From positions 1 through 64,000 of the forward strand of contig CAYULH010000001.1 in NCBI GenBank assembly GCA_964445645.1: a stretch of 64,000 bases of DNA. The letters are read 5' to 3'. Below are positions 56,440 to 64,000 of the stretch, in pieces. Each line of letters begins with the position of its first letter. Within the stretch, counting starts at the first letter, position 1. The position numbers and the translations under genes are program-made. A model generated the notes under the pieces. The model was not told the DNA's origin and did no database searches. It worked only from the letters and a program-made list of their open reading frames with translations. Source of the stretch: Aureispira sp964445645 (lineage in GTDB: Bacteria > Bacteroidota > Bacteroidia > Chitinophagales > Saprospiraceae).

Positions 56440-56588
56440 AACAACAAGTTATTGCGCGATTTGTCCCTATTTAGTCAATAACGTTGTGAATAGACACTAC
56501 TGCTCTGCGTTGGGACAAATTGTTCAATTATTTGGGACGTAAATTAGCAATATTGATTGGCTAATTACTAAAGAAATCAATCAAGATA

Positions 56589-57107
56589 TTATGCTGTACG
56601 TGCGTGATCGTGTTGGTATAATAGTAGGCCAAAACTGGTAATCATACTCATGACAAATACTTCCAAAAAGAGCATAGCCCCTGATAATACAGGTACAAAA
56701 CCATGCGATCTGCCCAATTCATCTACATGAGTCATATTGGCGGTAATTGTTGCTGGATTAAACATGTCAATTCCAGCGGTAAGGATAAAGGTGAAGATCA
56801 TAATAACAGCAGCAACCAAAGAAGCAACGGCGGCAAATACTATTCCTTTCTGGAAGAACCTGTATTTGTTAGAAACGGTTTCCTTCAATTTGGCCAAACC
56901 AATATACATGGGTACTGCTAGAACCAAATATTTCATCATCTTTAGTCCCAAATTATTACCTGTACTTATTAACTCTACAAATAATAGAAAACCTATCATA
57001 GCCATTGCGGCCGTGCTACCTGTGAGTGTGGCCTGTATATGTTTGGTAGGGATAATAGTGTTCAAATTTTTTCTTAATGAAAAATTTATGCTTGTATCTT
57101 GTCTCAT
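56589..57107 (-). CDS. four-helix membrane protein, DUF4199-like
   Basis: 172 residues with four hydrophobic segments (about 27-48, 58-72, 88-112 and 140-162) and a soluble loop between helices 3 and 4 (DMFNPATITANMTHVDELG). The arrangement, with the loop carrying a conserved-looking helix before the last membrane segment, resembles the DUF4199 family of Bacteroidota inner-membrane proteins, whose role is unknown. I am not certain of the assignment. Its mRNA has a long hairpin-rich 3' end (see spacer). Confidence 0.6.
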   Translation of the reverse strand: MRQDTSINFSLRKNLNTIIPTKHIQATLTGSTAAMAMIGFLLFVELISTGNNLGLKMMKYLVLAVPMYIGLAKLKETVSNKYRFFQKGIVFAAVASLVAAVIMIFTFILTAGIDMFNPATITANMTHVDELGRSHGFVPVLSGAMLFLEVFVMSMITSFGLLLYQHDHARTA

Positions 57108-57693
57108 AAAATATTTTTTATTTGTTAAATAATATGCTGAACACAGAAATATACGATCAATGCTTATTTAAAAATACATTAGCTCACGTATACAAGCTTA
57201 CAAAGTAGCTGTGCTTGCTAGTGCGCTACAATTGTTTTTTTTGATATGTTTTGTTAAAAAAGCAAGGGAATTTCCACACCAATTATCTTCGAGAAAAGAT
57301 AAAAATGGAAATTAAAAACAACACAAGTTCTGTAAATTTGCTGATTCACAATGTTTGTGAATACCGAGCTATAATTTTTGGTTGCTTATGGGGTAGAAAG
57401 ATGTACAACCTAACTACCAATATTCTCTGTGTAAAGATATAGATGCACAAGAGTATTAAAACTCCTGATAATTGACTAAATGTTATTTTTCTTTAGTCAC
57501 ATCTACACTATTTATAACAGGAAACCAACCAAATTGTTTTGGAAAAATACTATTTTTTCAAAAAAAATAGCCCCAACCAATCAATAGCTAGGGCATTATG
57601 CTCTGCTCACAAAATACTTTTGTATAACAGGTGTACAATTACTGAACCCAATATGCCCCCTGCTGTTTAATTGACAAACAAAGCATATCCCAC
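57108..57693. other. 586-base divergent intergenic region
   Basis: AT-rich, no gene I can support. A 45-codon frame from 57305 has no recognisable features. TAAATTTG at 57332-57339 is an exact -7 match without a -33 partner, and ATTCAC/GTGAAT at about 57343-57361 is a small hairpin. Confidence 0.55.
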
Positions 57694-58620
57694 ATGGAAA
57701 TAAGACTGTTAAAACGAGAAGAAATAGAAGCCCCCAAATGGAATGGTTGTGTACATTATGCTGCCAATAGCAAAATATATGGCTACACTTGGTATTTGGA
57801 TAATGTTACGAGTGAATGGATGGGCTTGGTAGAGGGCGATTACCAGTCTGTGTTTCCACTAGTTTGGAACGATAAATTGTTTAAAATAAAGCAGTTGTAT
57901 CAGCCACATCTCTGCCAGCAATTGGGCCTGTTTACCGTTAATGTGCGCTCCAAAGAGCGCATCCAGCAATTTTTGACTGCCATTCCAGAAGAATTTAAAT
58001 ATTGGGATATTCCACTAAATGATGACAATGCCAATGTCCTGAAACTGAAGGACTACCAAGCCATCAGCCAACCCAATTACCTGCTCTATCTCGATAAGCC
58101 TTATGAAGAACTGTATGCTGCTTATTCTAAAAATACCAAACGCAAGATCAAAAAAGCGCAGGGGCAGAACCTGTATCTGACGGCCAATATGCAGCCCGAT
58201 AAATTTGTGGCCATGGTCAAAAAAGCCCAATTGGCCAAGGGAATTAAGCATCCTGATGCCTTGTATCACACTGCTTCTAGGATTATTTGGAATTGCCTGC
58301 ATCGGGGCAAGGGCGTTATTTCGGCAGCTTATGATAGCAACAAAGAATTGTGTGCCGCTATATTCTTTATGTTTGAGGGGGCTGCACTAATTAATTTGCT
58401 CAATGTCACCACTCCCAGAGGCAAGGAAACGGGGGCTATGGCCTATCTACTAGATGCTACTGTGCAACGAGAAGCAGGGAGTCATCGTTATATTGATTTT
58501 GAAGGCTCTGCAGTGGAGGGCATTGCTCGATTCTACGAAAGCTTTGGTGCTCAAAATAAGCCCTATTACAGAATCACAAAAAATGAATTGCCTTGGTGGA
58601 TACGCTGGCGCAGACGTTAA
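57694..58620 (+). CDS. FemAB/GNAT-type acyltransferase-like protein
   Basis: 308 residues, cytoplasmic. The order of elements fits the double-GNAT FemAB/Acetyltransf_6 type. There is an N-terminal half with WYLDNVTSEWMGLVEGDY. The central YEELYAAYSKNTKRKIKKA is the region that in this family contacts the acyl carrier. A second half follows with LCAAIFFMFEGAALINLLN and MAYLLDATVQREA, ending YIDFEGSAVEGIARFYESFG. Such proteins transfer amino acids or acyl groups to lipids, peptidoglycan precursors or sugars; the substrate cannot be told. It is a single gene with no close neighbour on its strand. Confidence 0.6.
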   Translation: MEIRLLKREEIEAPKWNGCVHYAANSKIYGYTWYLDNVTSEWMGLVEGDYQSVFPLVWNDKLFKIKQLYQPHLCQQLGLFTVNVRSKERIQQFLTAIPEEFKYWDIPLNDDNANVLKLKDYQAISQPNYLLYLDKPYEELYAAYSKNTKRKIKKAQGQNLYLTANMQPDKFVAMVKKAQLAKGIKHPDALYHTASRIIWNCLHRGKGVISAAYDSNKELCAAIFFMFEGAALINLLNVTTPRGKETGAMAYLLDATVQREAGSHRYIDFEGSAVEGIARFYESFGAQNKPYYRITKNELPWWIRWRRR

Positions 58621-58748
58621 GAAAATATGCTTTCCAATTGGTCTTTTCTCATAATAATGTTATCTTGAATACAATTAATGCCTTGTAGAATGCTACAAGT
58701 AATTAATGCACTAATACCATTGATAAGCAATCAAACAGCCCTTCAGTT

Positions 58749-59735
58749 ATGGCAGATGAATTAGATGACTTAACAAACTCAGGAGACAGCTCTGATGGCG
58801 TACAGAGTGATGAGGATTTATTGGCTTCCTTTTTTGATAATGAGGAGGAGGATATAGATGATGATGATTTATTAGCTTCTTTCTTTGATGATGAGCCAGA
58901 TGATGGTGTGTTAGATGATGATGCCTTATTGGCTTCCTTCTTTGAAAATGAAGAGGAAGATTTAGAGGAAGAAGATAGTCTTTTGGCTTCCTTTTTTGAT
59001 GAGGAGGAGGCAGATTTAGACGAAGAAGACGATAGCCTTTTGGCCTCCTTTCTTGAAGAGGATGATGTGGTTACTACACGAGGGCTCGACAATAATGACG
59101 ACGACGATGACGACGAAGAGGACGACGACGAAGAAGATACAGGTGGAATTTTAGGTGATTTGGTTGGTAATTCTAACCAAAAACCTAAGCCAATTTTGCC
59201 TTACAAAAAAGAAAAAAGAAAAGCCCGTTTAGATATTACCAAAAACTCCAAGAGCGATCACAGAAATGTAAAACGCTACACCAAAAATGAGCTAAACGAG
59301 CAACTCAAGCGCGATTACAAATTTATGCTTGGCAAACCTTATATGGTCATTCAGCCTGTGACGATTATGGCTGAATATCCTTATAAGAAAAAGAAAAGTG
59401 ATGACGATGAAATCAAGAGCTACAATACTGATCTTGACTATGTATTGGTTATCGGAAAATTGCTCAAATGGCGTTCTACAGAAGAATTTAAAGGCAAACC
59501 TTACAAGTTGGGAGAAATCATGTACATGAAACGTGGTGTTTATTGGGTAAATGGTAAAGAAATATCCATGGAACCCCATTTTGCCATTGTCATCAATCGC
59601 TCCTACAAACGTATCAAGTCTAAGCGCATTCGCGATTTATTAGCACCACTCAAACAGCGTCTTCGTTCAGGAAAACCATTCAGTATTTACAAGGAATTTC
59701 CTATCATTATCCGAAGAACGGGATCATTTAGCTAA
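58749..59735 (+). CDS. acidic repeat protein with five LLASFF motifs, unknown function
   Basis: 328 residues. The N-terminal ~130 residues are almost all Asp/Glu apart from five copies of LLASF(F/L) at 24-28, 41-45, 60-64, 78-82 and 97-101, spaced 17-19 residues, followed by an acidic run at 105-130. From ~145 the composition flips to basic (KKEKRKAR, KRYTKN), then a ~180-residue globular domain (KFMLGKPYMVIQPVTIMAEY, YVLVIGKLLKWRSTEEF, IRDLLAPLKQRL) that I do not recognise. There is no signal peptide or membrane segment. The repeats look like short linear binding motifs on a disordered tail. The next gene, an LRR lipoprotein, starts 88 bases downstream. Confidence 0.7.
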   Translation: MADELDDLTNSGDSSDGVQSDEDLLASFFDNEEEDIDDDDLLASFFDDEPDDGVLDDDALLASFFENEEEDLEEEDSLLASFFDEEEADLDEEDDSLLASFLEEDDVVTTRGLDNNDDDDDDEEDDDEEDTGGILGDLVGNSNQKPKPILPYKKEKRKARLDITKNSKSDHRNVKRYTKNELNEQLKRDYKFMLGKPYMVIQPVTIMAEYPYKKKKSDDDEIKSYNTDLDYVLVIGKLLKWRSTEEFKGKPYKLGEIMYMKRGVYWVNGKEISMEPHFAIVINRSYKRIKSKRIRDLLAPLKQRLRSGKPFSIYKEFPIIIRRTGSFS

Positions 59736-59823
59736 GATTATGCGTTGTTTTGAATTACTACAAAGCTTTGGTTCCCCTGCCAAGGCTTATAACTATATAT
59801 ACACACACCAAAATTATGCTGTC

Positions 59824-60396
59824 ATGAAAGTAACCTCTTACCTCAGCGTGCTACTCGTATTGCTCTTATTATCCTGTGCCAGAAATACTTATCCTGAGGG
59901 ATATTGGCGAGCAAGCAATGACCAATATTCTACTGCCGAAAAACAATATGTATTGGTCATTGCTGACGAAAAATGGACACACTTATCTGAAGATATTAGT
60001 TTGTTTGCCAATCTGGAACGCCTTACTGTTCAGAATACGGCTTTGGTCGAAGCACCTGAGTACATCAACCAACTAACCAAATTGGAGCGTCTAAACTTGT
60101 CGAGAAACAAACTCAAATCCCTGCCCAAAACTATTATTGAATTGCAACAAATTAAGCATTTGGACTTGAGCAATAATAACTTTGAAGTGTTGCCAGAAGA
60201 AATTTTAGCCCTAAAAAATTTAGAAGTATTAGACTTGAGAAACAATAATCTAAGTGATTTGCCACAAGCCTTGGATCAACTCAAGCATCTTGATACGGTT
60301 TATATTGGAGGGAATAATTTTACGGAGGAACAACGTAGAATGTTTAGAAAGTGGCTACCTTACACCAAAATAATTTCACGTTCAAGCAAACACTAA
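59824..60396 (+). CDS. leucine-rich repeat lipoprotein
   Basis: 190 residues from the ATG at 59824, chosen because it gives a lipoprotein signal (MKVTSYLSVLLVLLLLSC, Cys18); the frame begins 28 codons earlier. After a short N-terminal region there are about five leucine-rich repeats from residue ~65 on: LERLTVQNTALVEAPEY, LERLNLSRNKLKSLPKT, IKHLDLSNNNFEVLPEE, LEVLDLRNNNLSDLPQA, LDTVYIGGNNF. LRR proteins act in protein binding. It is probably attached to the inner or outer membrane by its lipid. It sits between the acidic repeat protein and the oxidoreductase on the same strand. Confidence 0.85.
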   Translation: MKVTSYLSVLLVLLLLSCARNTYPEGYWRASNDQYSTAEKQYVLVIADEKWTHLSEDISLFANLERLTVQNTALVEAPEYINQLTKLERLNLSRNKLKSLPKTIIELQQIKHLDLSNNNFEVLPEEILALKNLEVLDLRNNNLSDLPQALDQLKHLDTVYIGGNNFTEEQRRMFRKWLPYTKIISRSSKH

Positions 60397-60443
60397 TCTA
60401 CAGTTGTGCCAAGCAGCCAACAGAAGTGTTTTTATCACAAAAA

Positions 60444-61448
60444 ATGAAAGCTTTAGTTCTACCTGCTATCAAGCAAGCCCTTGTTTATCAAGATATAGAG
60501 AAACCAATGCCCAAAGCTGGTCAAGTTTTGGTACAATTGCACGCTGCTGCCCTCAATCACCGAGATGTATACATACAACAGGGCTTGTATGCCCACATCA
60601 AAACGCCTGTTATTTTGGGTTCTGATGGGGCTGGACAAGTTGTTGCCGTAGGCGAAGGGGTAGCCACAACATGGCTAAATGCTGATGTGATTATATTACC
60701 GGGTATTGGTTGGGAGAAGGGAGCTGTACAGCCCAAGGATTATCAAATTTTGGGTATGCCCGATGATGGTTGTCTGGCACAGTATATTGTAGTCGATGTA
60801 AAGCAAGTATTTGCCAAACCCAGTCATCTTAGTTTTGAGCAGGCGGCTGCCTTGCCCTTGGCTGGACTCACGGCCTTTCGGGCATTGATGGTGCGGGCGC
60901 AAGCCACGGGTAAGGATCGAGTGCTGATTTCGGGCATTGGTGGAGGGGTGGCTCTCATGGCTTTTCAAATGGCGATAGCGCTAGGAGCAGAAGTTTATGT
61001 AACCTCTAGCTCTGAGGAAAAAATCAAACGGGCCATAGAATTGGGGGCGGCTGGTGGTGCCAATTACAAAACAGAAAATTGGCACAAAGCACTAAAGGAA
61101 CAAGCTGGTGGGGAGTTTGATGTAATTGTAGACAGTGCAGGCGGCGATGGATTTAAGCGTTTGGTAGATATTGCAGCTCCTGCTGGCCGAATTGTATTTT
61201 ATGGTGGTACACGTGGCAAATTCACCGTAAGCCCCCAACGTGTATTCTGGAAACAATTGTCTATTCTAGGTTCTACCATGGGCAGCAGTGCCGAATTTGA
61301 ACGTTTGTTGGAGTTTGTAGCCGCCCAAAAACTAGTACCCGTTGTAGACAGCACTTGGGCATTAGAAAAAGGACAAGAAGCATTGGAGTATATGGATCAA
61401 GGGCAGCAATTTGGCAAGATTGTGGTGAGCATTCCACCCGTTAAGTAA
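60444..61448 (+). CDS. quinone oxidoreductase-like zinc-independent MDR family dehydrogenase
   Basis: 334 residues from the ATG at 60444, where the family begins (MKALVLPAIKQALVYQDI); the frame extends upstream into the LRR gene. The N-terminal GroES-like domain has LNHRDVYIQQGLY and GSDGAGQVVAVGEG. The cofactor domain has ISGIGGGVALMAFQMAIALGA with a following TSSSEEK that suggests NADPH. The structural and catalytic zinc cysteines of alcohol dehydrogenases are absent, fitting the quinone oxidoreductase/enoyl reductase branch. The substrate is unknown. Confidence 0.85.
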   Translation: MKALVLPAIKQALVYQDIEKPMPKAGQVLVQLHAAALNHRDVYIQQGLYAHIKTPVILGSDGAGQVVAVGEGVATTWLNADVIILPGIGWEKGAVQPKDYQILGMPDDGCLAQYIVVDVKQVFAKPSHLSFEQAAALPLAGLTAFRALMVRAQATGKDRVLISGIGGGVALMAFQMAIALGAEVYVTSSSEEKIKRAIELGAAGGANYKTENWHKALKEQAGGEFDVIVDSAGGDGFKRLVDIAAPAGRIVFYGGTRGKFTVSPQRVFWKQLSILGSTMGSSAEFERLLEFVAAQKLVPVVDSTWALEKGQEALEYMDQGQQFGKIVVSIPPVK

Positions 61449-61595
61449 CCAGTATTTTTCTTATACTATTAGTTTGTAAAAATAAATACAAAGTAGTAGC
61501 TGGAATAAGGCTGGCAGAGGATTGCAACAATGTGCTGCTGTTCATTGTTCTGTAATCATTTACAAATAAATTAACCTATCAAATCATTGCTCACT

Positions 61596-62894
61596 GTGCA
61601 GAAGCATTTTTTTACCATTCTTGTTTTTTCTTTTTGTTATTTAATTAGTTGCTCCACCCAAGCACAACTCCCACCAACCTTTGCTCGTGCAGCCATGCCT
61701 GCCCAAGAGCGTTTTTGTATGCAGCAATTTAATGATACAGCTAGTGGTGTTAATCCTGTTAATGCTTTTATTTTGGCCAAAATGACAGAGCTGATGTATG
61801 AGGATCGGCTCGATTATCAGATGCGTTATATCCAGAACAATTGCAAAGTAGTAGACACGCTAGAATCTAGCGATTGGTTGGAGCAGCATGGTTGTGTGAA
61901 TGATGGAAATTTTGAGGCGATTTATCAAACCCGATTTCAGCATTATTTTCAAGCCGATCGCGCTACAGCTAGTACAGCCACCACTATGTTAGAGGAGGCC
62001 CAAGGGGCGGTAGAGTTTCGATATTTGCACAAAATACACACAGAAGATGCTCGTTTTATGGGCATCAAATACAAATCAGGACTTGATCCTGAACTGATGT
62101 TGGTATCTACTCCTACTACTATTTTTATTCTGTTTAGAGGAACCGATGATGTAGGCGAAAACCAATGGGCAGAATGGCTAGGCACGGATTTTAGAATCAA
62201 CCAGCGAATAGCAGGGGGCGCATTGGCAGGCACACGCATTCATACAGGTTTTTGGTTGAGTTTTGATTTGATTCGGGATGATTTGCTCACGGCTTTGGCC
62301 GAATTGAATGCCAAAGAAAAAAATATATGGGTAGCTGGGCACAGTTTGGGGGGCGCACTCTCCGTTATTACAGGAACTTACCTCAAAGCCAGTGGTTATA
62401 AGGTACAAAATGTCTACGCTTATGCTTGCCCCCGAACCATTGGCAATCGTAATTTTATCAAAAAAGCCAATGAATTATTGCCCAATAGAATTCAGCGTTT
62501 TGAATACTACAAAGACCCTGTCACCATGCTTTGGGCACCAGGCTATAAATACCACCATGTAGGACAGCGCAATTGGTACGATGAAGAAAAATTAGGTCAT
62601 TACAAACTGTATAAAAATACCTTTGAGCGTAGTTTTATTTCGCCTACTATGAAAAAATGCCCACATATTGGCACAGAGGGCGACAGCAAAGCGTGCAAAA
62701 AAGCACGCCGACGCATCAAACAGGCCCAACACAGTGGGGCCATCTTTGTCACTTATGACATGCTGCATTATCACAACCCACAATGGTATGTCAAAGCAGC
62801 TTATGCTCAATTAACAGACGAACAAAAAGCTGTTTTGCCAGCCGTAGACGATAGTTATCCTTACCTTTACTACGGCTTGGACGGCACCAAGTAG
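61596..62894 (+). CDS. secreted class 3 lipase family protein
   Basis: 432 residues if the GTG at 61596 is used; a TTG at 61587 is the alternative and no ATG is available. The signal sequence FFTILVFSFCYLISCSTQAQ contains a possible lipobox (LISC) and also a good cleavage site after AQ, so lipoprotein or soluble form is undecided. The class 3 lipase fold shows ILFRGTDD (oxyanion region), the nucleophile elbow GHSLGGAL, an Asp in YKDPVTMLW and the catalytic His in KYHHVGQ. It should hydrolyse acylglycerols or other esters outside the cytoplasm. A Cys/basic-rich insertion (CPHIGTEGDSKACKKARRR, near residue 350) is unusual. Confidence 0.82.
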   Translation: MQKHFFTILVFSFCYLISCSTQAQLPPTFARAAMPAQERFCMQQFNDTASGVNPVNAFILAKMTELMYEDRLDYQMRYIQNNCKVVDTLESSDWLEQHGCVNDGNFEAIYQTRFQHYFQADRATASTATTMLEEAQGAVEFRYLHKIHTEDARFMGIKYKSGLDPELMLVSTPTTIFILFRGTDDVGENQWAEWLGTDFRINQRIAGGALAGTRIHTGFWLSFDLIRDDLLTALAELNAKEKNIWVAGHSLGGALSVITGTYLKASGYKVQNVYAYACPRTIGNRNFIKKANELLPNRIQRFEYYKDPVTMLWAPGYKYHHVGQRNWYDEEKLGHYKLYKNTFERSFISPTMKKCPHIGTEGDSKACKKARRRIKQAQHSGAIFVTYDMLHYHNPQWYVKAAYAQLTDEQKAVLPAVDDSYPYLYYGLDGTK

Positions 62895-62934
62895 TTTTTA
62901 TTTACCAAGCACTTATAATTTAATTACCAATAAA

Positions 62935-63999
62935 ATGGAACAAAATATACACGTTGACGAAGTAACCATGACCAAACTGGTTTTGCACAAAGTCGGCAAC
63001 AAATCACAAGATGAAGGCATTCGTATAGCAAAGAAGTTGTTTAATCTGACCGATGAATTGCTAGAAATACTCATGAGTTACTTTTTGGGCGGATTTAAGT
63101 TGGAAGAAATCTACGAATTTAACCACGAGGTAGATTTGAGTATGAACGAAATTTACAATTATTGTAAGTATATCTTTGAGGATGTAGAGGAGAATTTTTA
63201 CAACCAGTCTATTAATATTCTCAAGCACCTGTACGAAAAATCCAACCATGTCAAGGTCAAAGGTGGCGAGTTGTACGTGGCCTATTTTAAGGATTGTATT
63301 GTAGATGATGAATTGGTGGATGCCATTGGGATTTTTAAGGCAGAAAATAAAGATACCTACCTAAAATTGAAATTGGATGAAGAGGAGGAATGGACTTTGG
63401 ATTTTGAGGAAGGAACAGATATTGCCAAGCTGGATAAGGGCTGTTTGGTGTTTAATTTGCATGAAGAAACGGGCTACAGAGTGGTATCGGTAGACCTCAA
63501 AAGTGCCGATGCTAAATACTGGAAAGATGAATTCTTGATGATTACACAAGTCCAAAATGATCGTTTCCAAACCAAGGCTTACTTAGACCTCTGCAAAGAG
63601 TTTGGAAAGATGGCCTTCAAGGAAGAGGACAAGCACGAAGGGGTAGATTTTCTCAACCGTTCCAAGGATTATTTTGAGCATTACAAGGAATTTGATGAGC
63701 AGCAATTCAAAGAGGTGATTTTTGAAGATGATTTTGAGAAAATAGATGCTTTTGAAGCCAAAAAACAAGATTTTCAAGAAAAATTAGGTATCGAAGATAC
63801 CGCCGAAGAGGGCTTTTTTATCAACAAAAAGGTTGTAGAAAAGGCCAAACGTGGTTTCAAAAACAAAATCCAATTGGATACCGAAATGGAAATCAAAATC
63901 CTATCGTCACAAGCACAAGCCGAGGGTTTCTTGGAGCGTGGTTATGATGAGGAAAAGGAAATGAAGTATTACAAGATTTATTTTAATAATGAGAAGTAG
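62935..63999 (+). CDS. 37-kDa-type nucleoid-associated protein
   Basis: 354 residues, complete, with the stop one base before the window end. It resembles the NdpA/YejK-like 37-kDa nucleoid-associated family in its Bacteroidota form. The features are an N-terminal LVLHKVGNKSQDEGIRIAKK, the central ELYVAYFKDCIVDDELVDAIGIFKAENKD region typical of the family, then CLVFNLHEETGYRVVSVD and a charged C-terminal third. It is very acidic overall. A DNA-binding or nucleoid-organising role is taken from the family and not shown by motifs. It starts 41 bases after the lipase gene. Confidence 0.75.
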   Translation: MEQNIHVDEVTMTKLVLHKVGNKSQDEGIRIAKKLFNLTDELLEILMSYFLGGFKLEEIYEFNHEVDLSMNEIYNYCKYIFEDVEENFYNQSINILKHLYEKSNHVKVKGGELYVAYFKDCIVDDELVDAIGIFKAENKDTYLKLKLDEEEEWTLDFEEGTDIAKLDKGCLVFNLHEETGYRVVSVDLKSADAKYWKDEFLMITQVQNDRFQTKAYLDLCKEFGKMAFKEEDKHEGVDFLNRSKDYFEHYKEFDEQQFKEVIFEDDFEKIDAFEAKKQDFQEKLGIEDTAEEGFFINKKVVEKAKRGFKNKIQLDTEMEIKILSSQAQAEGFLERGYDEEKEMKYYKIYFNNEK

Positions 64000-64000
64000 T

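Larger units (their letters stand above)
56224..56588. other. 365-base convergent spacer with several hairpins
   Basis: No gene. Besides the plus-strand terminator (56284) and the minus-strand terminator (56404) it has two further inverted repeats: ATTTGTCCC / GGGACAAAT (56459-56467 and 56512-56520) and TTGATTG / CAATCAA (56553-56559 and 56578-56584). All lie in the 3' untranslated region of the minus-strand membrane-protein gene. Confidence 0.6.

Noticed and set aside
57251..57442. 63-codon frame (or 45 codons from 57305) in the spacer before the acyltransferase-like gene
   Set aside because: No recognisable features; left as unsupported although a -7-like element overlaps it.

Overview
The window looks like chromosomal DNA of a Bacteroidota bacterium, most likely a marine, pigmented, gliding Saprospira/Aureispira-type organism (inference). 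The grounds are type IX secretion (T9SS) sorting domains of both kinds, a PorP/SprF-like protein, a DUF6089 (PorG-like) barrel, many starts without Shine-Dalgarno sequences, recurring TAnnTTTG promoter elements, and a carotenoid cluster matching the saproxanthin pathway. I see no rRNA, tRNA, CRISPR array, prophage or insertion sequence. Two runs of exactly 100 N (14835-14934 and 46282-46381) are assembly gaps, and both lie inside repeats.

Layout. 0.2-11 kb: monomeric isocitrate dehydrogenase, a large T9SS-A surface protein, an epoxide-hydrolase-like enzyme with a small membrane protein, acetyl-CoA synthetase with a coupled methyltransferase, and a Cys/Lys-rich mini-protein. 11-18.3 kb (minus strand): a giant T9SS-B adhesin with a polyglycine region and Ig-like repeats, split by the first gap, followed by a PorP-OmpA fusion that probably serves it at the outer membrane. 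18.9-24.5 kb: YbaB, a zinc-ribbon membrane protein, a PLP ammonia-lyase, a LysE exporter, a LysM protein and a ZIP transporter. 24.8-30.7 kb: crtI-crtB-crtD-cruF-crtZ-crtYcd, which should take GGPP to a monocyclic hydroxylated carotenoid such as saproxanthin. 30.6-33.4 kb: a beta-helix lipoprotein, a candidate structured RNA and rsmE. 33.5-38.5 kb: a palindrome-rich spacer, a glucosaminidase, a shortened HepT-like remnant with an MntA-like nucleotidyltransferase, twin membrane-anchored winged-helix proteins, and an M20-family protein that has lost its metal ligands. 38.6-44.3 kb: PorG-like barrel, NAD kinase, an Omp85-like protein, and atpD/atpC.

44.4-47.5 kb: a tandemly duplicated two-gene module (lipoprotein with beta/gamma-crystallin-type calcium motifs plus a small outer-membrane barrel). 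Its edges are nearly identical and its interiors have diverged; the second gap falls in copy 2. This and the adhesin locus are the most unusual parts of the window. 48-64 kb: two TonB C-terminal-domain proteins (one with a GldM-like tail), a metal-site-degenerate arginase-fold protein, a Glu/Leu-type dehydrogenase, an abundant-type OmpA protein, a Nif3 / zinc-ribbon pair, an acidic repeat protein, a leucine-rich lipoprotein, a quinone-oxidoreductase-like enzyme, a class 3 lipase and a 37-kDa-type nucleoid-associated protein.

Many starts were moved inward to the first ATG/GTG/TTG that gives a sensible signal peptide or family N-terminus. One of these (42145) is independently supported by a promoter lying over the longer alternative.
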